Assembly: GCA_030019215.1 (NCBI GenBank)
Contig: JASEEZ010000004.1
Location: 27,028-91,027 of the forward strand
DNA from: Actinomycetota bacterium
GTDB lineage: Bacteria > Actinomycetota > Aquicultoria > Subteraquimicrobiales > UBA9087
Reading direction: 5' to 3'
Length of the DNA: 64,000 nt
Part shown: positions 58,951 through 64,000 of the stretch, in pieces
Layout: every line of letters begins with the position of its first letter
Numbering within the stretch: the stretch's first letter is position 1
Notes under the pieces: model-generated
The model's database searches: none
The model's input: only the letters and a program-made list of their open reading frames with translations
Told to the model about the DNA's origin: nothing
Translations under genes and position numbers: made by a program

Positions 58951-59587
58951 GGACGTTCTGGCCACCAATGAGGCCATTGCCAAGGAAAATGAGCGGTTGT
59001 TTGGGGAGAAGAAGATCTTTGTCCTCAACCTCATGGCCTCCCCGGGAGCCGGGAAGACGAGCTTCATCCTTCGCACTATCGAAGGGCTGAGGGATGATTT
59101 TAAGATGGCGGTCGTCGAGGGCGACATCGTCTCGAAAGTTGATGCGGAGAGAATCCGAGAGCAAGGGGTCCCGGCTGTTCAGATAAACACGGGTGGTGCT
59201 TGTCATCTGGACGCGAATATGATCAAGAACTCCTTAGCTCTCTTGGATCTGGATGAAATTGATTTTCTGATCATCGAGAATGTGGGGAATTTGGTCTGTC
59301 CAGCCGAGTTCAACCTGGGGGAGACCCTAAGGGTGATGATCTTGAGTGTTCCCGAGGGGGACGACAAGCCGTTAAAATATCCGTTGATGTTTACGGAATC
59401 ACACGTTCTCATCGTGAATAAGATAGATCTCCTGAATCAGACCGATTTTGATCTGGAAAGGTTCAAGAATGTCGTCCGGCGCTTGAATTCAGATATGAAG
59501 GTTTTTGAGCTCTCTTGTAAAAGTGGTGAGGGAGTCGAGGATTGGATCGATTGGTTTAAAACCCGGCTGATCTCGTTTAGGACGTAG
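58931..59587 (+). CDS. hypB: hydrogenase nickel incorporation GTPase HypB
   Basis: A 218-residue SIMIBI-class GTPase. The P-loop is ASPGAGKTSF near residues 35-44, with later VEGDIVSKVDAERIR and NTGGACHLDANMI containing the metal-binding cysteine and histidine, and IVNKIDLL as the guanine motif. There is no histidine-rich N-terminus. It starts at GTG 58931, inside hypA. hypCDEF are not in the window. Confidence 0.93.
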   Translation: MEVKILRDVLATNEAIAKENERLFGEKKIFVLNLMASPGAGKTSFILRTIEGLRDDFKMAVVEGDIVSKVDAERIREQGVPAVQINTGGACHLDANMIKNSLALLDLDEIDFLIIENVGNLVCPAEFNLGETLRVMILSVPEGDDKPLKYPLMFTESHVLIVNKIDLLNQTDFDLERFKNVVRRLNSDMKVFELSCKSGEGVEDWIDWFKTRLISFRT

Positions 59588-59649
59588 AATGTCCTTTAGA
59601 TCGCCGAAGAACTGACGTTAAGAATCCCTGCTTGCAACGAGGTGGACGG

Positions 59650-61725
59650 ATGAGGGAACTGATCGTTTGCGAAAAAAATAATGCGGCCAAAAGGATAGCT
59701 CATATCCTTTCCGCCGGCAAAGCGCGGATGGAGAAGGTTTACAATCTCCCCGTCTATGTGTTTGGCAACGGAGAAGGAGAGACTCGTTGCCTTGGCCTGA
59801 AGGGTCACATCCTCAAGGTCGATTTTCCCATCCAGTATCAGGATTGGGAGAAAGTCGAGCCCGCGAAACTCATCGATGCGCCAATAGTAAAGGTTCCCAT
59901 CCATAAATCAGTCGTCAAAGTCCTTCAAAAGTTGGCCGAGGAGGCTGATTTCATCATTATAGGCACGGATTTTGATCGCGAAGGGGAGCTGATAGGGGTC
60001 GACGCCATTAATAAAATAAAAGAGGTCAATCCCGGTGTGAGGGTGAGAAGAGCGAGGTTCTCGGCCTTGACCGAACTCGAAATCAAAAGAGCTTTTTCCG
60101 GGCTCGAGGACGTGTACATGGATCTTGCTCAAGCGGGAGAGGCAAGGCAGGACATCGATCTCGTCTGGGGGGCAACCTTAACGAGGTTTTTGTCCCTGGC
60201 CTCCAGGCGCCTCTGGAAGCAGTTTCTCTCTGTGGGGCGAGTTCAAAGCCCCACTCTTTGCTTGATAGCTGAGCGTGAGAGGGAGAGGCAGGCTTTCATT
60301 CCAAAGCCGTATTGGCAAATTAAGGCCTTATTTGAGTGCGAGGGCGAAAAATTTTCGGCCAACCACAAAACCGATAAGTTTTGGGAAAAAGAGAAAGCTG
60401 AAGGGGTTCTCTCCAAACTACTCGACCCCGCCGTTGGCGGGGCAGGCGGGATCGGGCACATCTCTAAGGTTGACCGGACCCTCCGTCGTCTGGCTCCTCC
60501 TAGCCCTTTCAACACAACCGCCTTTTTGAGCGCTGCGGCCTCTCTGGGTATTTCTCCCTCTTCGGCCATGCGGATAGCTGAGGGTCTTTATATGGAGGGT
60601 TTGATAAGTTACCCCAGGGTTGATAACACTGTTTATCCTCCTTCTCTTGATATAAAGGGGATTTTGCGACTGCTCGCCCCGATGGACATCGGGGCCGGCG
60701 GAATAGGGGAGTTGGCCGGGGAACTTCTCGGTCTGGATAAGCTCGTGCCCACCAGAGGGGCCAAGGAGGCGACCGATCATCCACCCATTCACCCAACTGG
60801 CCTAGCGAGGAAGGCGGACTTGAGTCCGAGGAATTGGAAGGTTTACGAGCTGATTTGCCGAAGGTTCCTGGGGACACTTGCCCCCCAGGCCGTCATCGAA
60901 AATGTGAGGGTGGATGTGAACATCGGGGGTGAAATCTTTATCGCCAGGGGGACTTCTGTGATCGAGGAAGGTTGGTTCAGGTTTTATCCCTATGGTCGCA
61001 GGAGAGAGGAGAAAATACCCCATCTGCAGCAGGGTGATGAGGTGAAACTCGTCAAATCCACCTTGGAGGAAAAAGAGACTCAACCCCCTCTCCGCTACAC
61101 TCAAGGACGACTGATTTTGAAGATGGAGGAGCTGGAGCTTGGGACCAAAGCCACCAGACACGAGATCATCAAGAACCTTTATGACCGGAGATATGTACAT
61201 GGCGACCCGATCGTTCCCACGGAGATGGGACTCTCAGTGGCCGAGGCCTTGGGAAGATACGCTCGAGAGATTTCAACTCCTGAGATGACGGCCTCGCTGG
61301 AGAAGGATATGAATGCCATTGCCGAGGGAAGAGTCAGCAGGGAGGCGGTCGTTGGGCGCTCCAGGGATATGCTCGTCAGTGTGATGCTCGCTTTGGAGAA
61401 GAACAAGAAGGAAGTGGCCTCGGAAATAAGGGAGGGAATCAAGGGGGATAGAGTCGTGGGTAAATGTCCCCGCTGCGGTCAGGACTTGAGGATAATCAGG
61501 GCGAAGAAGACGAGGAAGAGATTCGTTGGCTGCACGGGTTACCCGGCTTGTAGTACCTCCTATCCTCTTCCTCAGTATGGAGAGGTGATCGCTTTGGGTG
61601 AGACCTGTGAGGCCTGCGGAGCTCCCAAGGTTAAGGTGCTGTCTCGCCCCAAAGGGGCCTGTGGCGGTAAACCCTGGATTCTCTGCATCGATCTGAGTTG
61701 TCCTACCAAGCAAAAGAAGGAATGA
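59650..61725 (+). CDS. topA: type IA DNA topoisomerase, archaeal-like
   Basis: A 691-residue topoisomerase from ATG 59650 (gaggtgg upstream; track start 59632). The Toprim motif is GTDFDREGELIGVDAI near residue 103. The catalytic tyrosine is in GLISYPRVDNTVYPPSLD. A C-terminal zinc finger, CPRCGQDLRIIRAKKTRKRFVGCTG, is followed by a second cysteine set. N-terminus and length resemble archaeal TopA more than the E. coli enzyme, so it may be an additional, transferred topoisomerase. Two palindromes are translated inside it (DPAVGGAGG and APMDIGAGG). Confidence 0.85.
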   Translation: MRELIVCEKNNAAKRIAHILSAGKARMEKVYNLPVYVFGNGEGETRCLGLKGHILKVDFPIQYQDWEKVEPAKLIDAPIVKVPIHKSVVKVLQKLAEEADFIIIGTDFDREGELIGVDAINKIKEVNPGVRVRRARFSALTELEIKRAFSGLEDVYMDLAQAGEARQDIDLVWGATLTRFLSLASRRLWKQFLSVGRVQSPTLCLIAERERERQAFIPKPYWQIKALFECEGEKFSANHKTDKFWEKEKAEGVLSKLLDPAVGGAGGIGHISKVDRTLRRLAPPSPFNTTAFLSAAASLGISPSSAMRIAEGLYMEGLISYPRVDNTVYPPSLDIKGILRLLAPMDIGAGGIGELAGELLGLDKLVPTRGAKEATDHPPIHPTGLARKADLSPRNWKVYELICRRFLGTLAPQAVIENVRVDVNIGGEIFIARGTSVIEEGWFRFYPYGRRREEKIPHLQQGDEVKLVKSTLEEKETQPPLRYTQGRLILKMEELELGTKATRHEIIKNLYDRRYVHGDPIVPTEMGLSVAEALGRYAREISTPEMTASLEKDMNAIAEGRVSREAVVGRSRDMLVSVMLALEKNKKEVASEIREGIKGDRVVGKCPRCGQDLRIIRAKKTRKRFVGCTGYPACSTSYPLPQYGEVIALGETCEACGAPKVKVLSRPKGACGGKPWILCIDLSCPTKQKKE
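60426..60442. repeat. GC palindrome inside topA (first)
   Basis: ccccgccgttggcgggg, a perfect 7-bp stem with a 3-base loop, read as DPAVGGA at a loop position before the conserved ISKV strand. Confidence 0.75.
60676..60695. repeat. second palindrome inside topA
   Basis: gccccgat-ggac-atcggggc, a perfect 8-bp stem with a 4-base loop, read as APMDIGA. Its core is like the terminator stems at 22,287 and 57,763 (ccccgat/atcgggg). Confidence 0.7.
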
Positions 61726-61750
61726 GGCCCTATTTCCGCGAGGGTAAATT

Positions 61751-62422
61751 GTGAAAGGAAAAGAGTTTCTCGGACCGCTTCTGGGCAAGGAGAAGGTGAA
61801 GGGCTACGCCGAAGCCCTTCTCGGGCGGGGTAAGGTGGAGAAGGTCTATCGACCTCTCATCGAGAGGGCTTTGCTGGAGTTGTCCCGCGCGGGTTTCTGT
61901 GGCAAACCCCGGAGGATCTTGGATTTGGGCACCGGACCAGGCTTTCTGGCCGTTGAGCTAGCCAGAAGGTTTCCCCGGGCTCAGGTGGTGGGGGTCGATC
62001 TCTCCCCCGATATGCTTGATTATGCTCGATCTCAGATGGGATCAAAGAGCTTAACCAATCTCGACTTCGAGCTGGGGGATGCCCAGGGCATCCCATTTGA
62101 AGATGGCTTCTTCGATTTAGTGGTGTCCCATGGGATGATCAAATGCGTTCCCGATATATCCAGGGTTCTGGGTGAGGTTTATCGCGTCCTCGCCGGCGGC
62201 GGTCTCGCTCTTATACTGGATGTTAGAAAAGAGGCGCTCCGAGAGTTAGAAGAAGAAAGGGAAAAGCTTGATCCCGAAGAATTTTCCAGGAAGAAGCGGG
62301 CCATGGAGAAGAGCTTGACCACGGATGAGGTTAGATCGATCCTTGAATCCTTACCCTTTAAGGAAGTAGTAGAGCTGAGAAGGAGGGGTTATCACTTCGA
62401 GATAGCGATCCACAAACTGTAA
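61751..62422 (+). CDS. class I SAM-dependent methyltransferase
   Basis: A 223-residue methyltransferase of the UbiE/Methyltransf_11 type. The SAM motif RILDLGTGPGFLAVELARRF lies near residue 52, with VVGVDLSPDMLDYAR and FFDLVVSHGMIKCVP after it. It starts at GTG 61751 and lies 25 bases after topA. The acceptor is unknown. mdh follows 28 bases after its stop. Confidence 0.8.
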   Translation: MKGKEFLGPLLGKEKVKGYAEALLGRGKVEKVYRPLIERALLELSRAGFCGKPRRILDLGTGPGFLAVELARRFPRAQVVGVDLSPDMLDYARSQMGSKSLTNLDFELGDAQGIPFEDGFFDLVVSHGMIKCVPDISRVLGEVYRVLAGGGLALILDVRKEALRELEEEREKLDPEEFSRKKRAMEKSLTTDEVRSILESLPFKEVVELRRRGYHFEIAIHKL

Positions 62423-62450
62423 ATTGGATCGCGGTTTAGCGGAGGCGAAG

Positions 62451-63380
62451 ATGGTCAAGATAAGTGTTATTGGAAGCGGGCGTGTTGGGGGGAGTTGCGC
62501 CCATCTCCTTGCTCAGAGGGAGCTCGCCGATGAGGTTTTGCTCTTGGATGTGGTGGAGGGATTGCCTCAGGGTACAGCCCTGGATATTATGCAGACGGCA
62601 CCCCTCGAGGATTTTAGGGCAAGAGTTTATGGAAGCAACGAATACGGCGATATTGAGGGGTCGGATCTCGTGGTGGTCACCGCCGGTTTGGCCAGGAAAC
62701 CCGGGATGTCTCGCCGGGATTTGTTGCAGAAGAATGCTCAAATAGTGCAGAGCGTAACGGGGAAGATTTCCAGGTATGCACCTCGTTCGAAAATACTCGT
62801 GGTCACCAATCCCTTGGACGTGATGACCTATCTCGCCTTCAAGACCAGTGGTTTTGAGAGGAATCATGTCTTTGGAATGGGGGGAGTCCTGGACTCCGCC
62901 AGGTTTGCCTATTTCATCGCCGAGAAGCTGGAAGTTTCTTTGGAGGAAATCTCGGCTCTCGTCATCGGCGCCCACGGAGATCGAATGCTTCCCCTTCCCA
63001 GATTCTCCAGGGTTTCCGGAGAGCCCATCACTGAGCTTTTACCCCCGGATGTCGTTGAGAACCTCGTGGAGCGAACCCGGGGTGCTGGGGCGGAAATTGT
63101 CTCTTACCTCAAGACCGGCAGTGCCTTTTATGCGCCCGCTGCTTCGGTGGTTCGAATGGTGGAGGCCATCTTTGGGGATGGGAAGGGCTCTCTCCCCGTC
63201 TGTGTTTATCTAGATGGGGAGTATGGGCTGAAGGATGTTTGTGTTGGTGTGCCCGTGAAGCTGAGCCCCGATGGCGTTGAGGAGATAATCGAACTCGATT
63301 TAACGCCGGACGAGATGAGTATCCTGCGGGATTCGGCAGCTGAGGTCAGGAAGAGCATCGAGAGCCTAGGCTTGGAATAA
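62451..63380 (+). CDS. mdh: malate dehydrogenase (LDH-like type)
   Basis: A 309-residue NAD-dependent 2-hydroxyacid dehydrogenase from ATG 62451 (ggaggcg upstream; track start TTG 62424). It has the Rossmann motif GSGRVGGSCAHLLAQ, the substrate loop TAGLARKPGMSRRDLL with arginines typical of malate rather than lactate enzymes, VTNPLDVMTYL, and the catalytic histidine in VIGAHGDRMLPLPRFS. It interconverts malate and oxaloacetate. Confidence 0.9.
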   Translation: MVKISVIGSGRVGGSCAHLLAQRELADEVLLLDVVEGLPQGTALDIMQTAPLEDFRARVYGSNEYGDIEGSDLVVVTAGLARKPGMSRRDLLQKNAQIVQSVTGKISRYAPRSKILVVTNPLDVMTYLAFKTSGFERNHVFGMGGVLDSARFAYFIAEKLEVSLEEISALVIGAHGDRMLPLPRFSRVSGEPITELLPPDVVENLVERTRGAGAEIVSYLKTGSAFYAPAASVVRMVEAIFGDGKGSLPVCVYLDGEYGLKDVCVGVPVKLSPDGVEEIIELDLTPDEMSILRDSAAEVRKSIESLGLE

Positions 63381-63428
63381 GGAAGCGGTGGCAGCAGAAA
63401 GCAGAAATTAGGAAACTCGGAATTAGGA

Positions 63429-64000
63429 ATGTGTGCCCTGCAGCTAAGGGGACTAGCGGGTGAAAGTCCCGCCAAGCTCTTTGACTTAGGGAGGACTTGT
63501 AGCCGATAGACCAGGGTGTTTGCCGTGAGGCAAAATCTGAAGGGGTCAAGGCAAAATTCCAGCCCGAAGCGCAAGCGAACCAGAGGTGGCTCTAAGGGGA
63601 GGCGACCTGCCATTCCTACAGGGAAGCCAATAATACTAAGTTTTCCTCTTAGAGTGATTATGGTCGGGATGGAAGGAAAGTTCTCTTAGTGACCAGGGGA
63701 GGCCTTACACAGTCCCCCGATAACCATCGGGGGTAAGGATGGTATAACCCAAAGGGGAAAGCCTGAATGATGCTGTGTAAGGAGTCGGAGGGATGCATAG
63801 TAGCGAGGAAGTCTCTGTAATGGAGACGGAGCGAAGGCGTCCTGCTATACCGAAGTCTTTAAGACCCTGAATTGATGGTAGCCCGCAAGGTTCTTTGAAG
63901 GAAAGAAGCGAGGAAGGTCAGCTCAGGGGCAAAAGACTGGCAAGAAAGGAGGTAAATGGGTAAAAAGTTTAAGCACCACTCATTGATCGACAAGGTCTAC
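63429..64000 (+). mobile_element. group II intron, 5' portion (runs off the window)
   Basis: The intron appears to start at gtgtgcc (63429), the expected GUGYG-type 5' end, and shows the domain I pattern with gggtgaaagtcccgcc, cttgtagccgatagacc and the long structured leader. The maturase ORF begins at 63956. It is inserted 48 bases after the mdh stop, in sequence made of heptamer words (aaattag, gaattag). Confidence 0.8.
63956..64000 (+). CDS. ltrA: group II intron reverse transcriptase/maturase, N-terminal fragment
   Basis: ATG 63956 follows aaaggagg at five bases and encodes MGKKFKHHSLIDKVY, a typical start of an intron-encoded reverse transcriptase (the LIDKVY part precedes the first RT block in many such proteins). 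The rest lies beyond the window, so completeness cannot be judged. Confidence 0.75.
   Translation, partial: MGKKFKHHSLIDKVY

Overview
ORGANISM. The window looks like one bacterial chromosome segment from an uncultivated, probably strictly anaerobic lineage. Rex, a split heptose pathway, Tat, futalosine-type menaquinone context, [NiFe]-hydrogenase accessory genes and a very large set of multihaem c-type cytochromes point to respiratory life on hydrogen or extracellular acceptors. I cannot name the phylum from sequence alone. Rex, frequent GTG/TTG starts and the absence of any recognisable outer-membrane porin in the cytochrome locus would suit a deep Actinomycetota- or Bacillota-like group, but the heptose genes leave a diderm possible. 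LAYOUT. (1) 0-10 kb is an AT-richer accessory region: a HepT-type toxin with the tail of its probable MntA partner, a 35-codon glycosyltransferase stub, a deoxyhypusine-synthase-like gene, a GT4 glycosyltransferase, a secreted PHP phosphoesterase interrupted by an in-frame stop, a methyltransferase, two small inverted-repeat elements, and an AbiEi/AbiEii-like pair behind a perfect 18-bp palindrome. (2) 10-18.8 kb is a surface-glycan island: GT9 heptosyltransferase, gmhA, gmhB, rfaE1, rfaE2, a methyltransferase, a polyprenyl-phosphate sugar transferase and an O-antigen-ligase/TPR protein. (3) 19-47.4 kb is the main feature: eleven multihaem cytochromes with 126 CxxCH motifs by hand count plus several CX3CH/CX4CH/CX11CH variants, together with Rex, a PQQ-propeller membrane protein, two NHL propellers, a TPR protein and three more O-ligase/TPR proteins. 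(4) 47.5-52.7 kb is probably menaquinone-related: a B12-binding radical SAM protein, UbiE/MenG, a polyprenyl diphosphate synthase and an amidohydrolase. (5) 52.8-55.7 kb: RseC-like protein, small membrane and TPR proteins, a phosphoribosyltransferase and archaemetzincin. (6) 55.8-59.6 kb: TatA, TatC, hydrogenase cytochrome b, maturation protease, HypA and HypB, without hydrogenase structural genes. (7) 59.6-64 kb: archaeal-type topoisomerase I, a methyltransferase, malate dehydrogenase, and the 5' part of a group II intron running off the window. HOW IT MAY WORK TOGETHER (inference). Menaquinol or hydrogen electrons could pass through the membrane-anchored NapC-like 11- and 12-haem proteins to lipoprotein and secreted cytochromes. 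The 6-haem protein beside an NHL propeller is a candidate filament-forming cytochrome, and the O-ligase/TPR proteins are candidates for glycosylating exported cytochromes or making a matching surface glycan. REPEATS. Three kinds of repeat are conspicuous: a GC-rich palindrome (ccccgcc-N3-ggcgggg) that also sits inside reading frames; intergenic arrays built from many different 7-bp words, one of them translated inside a gene; and terminal-inverted-repeat elements, one family of which matches the ends of a REP-type (Y1) transposase element. No rRNA, tRNA or CRISPR array was seen.
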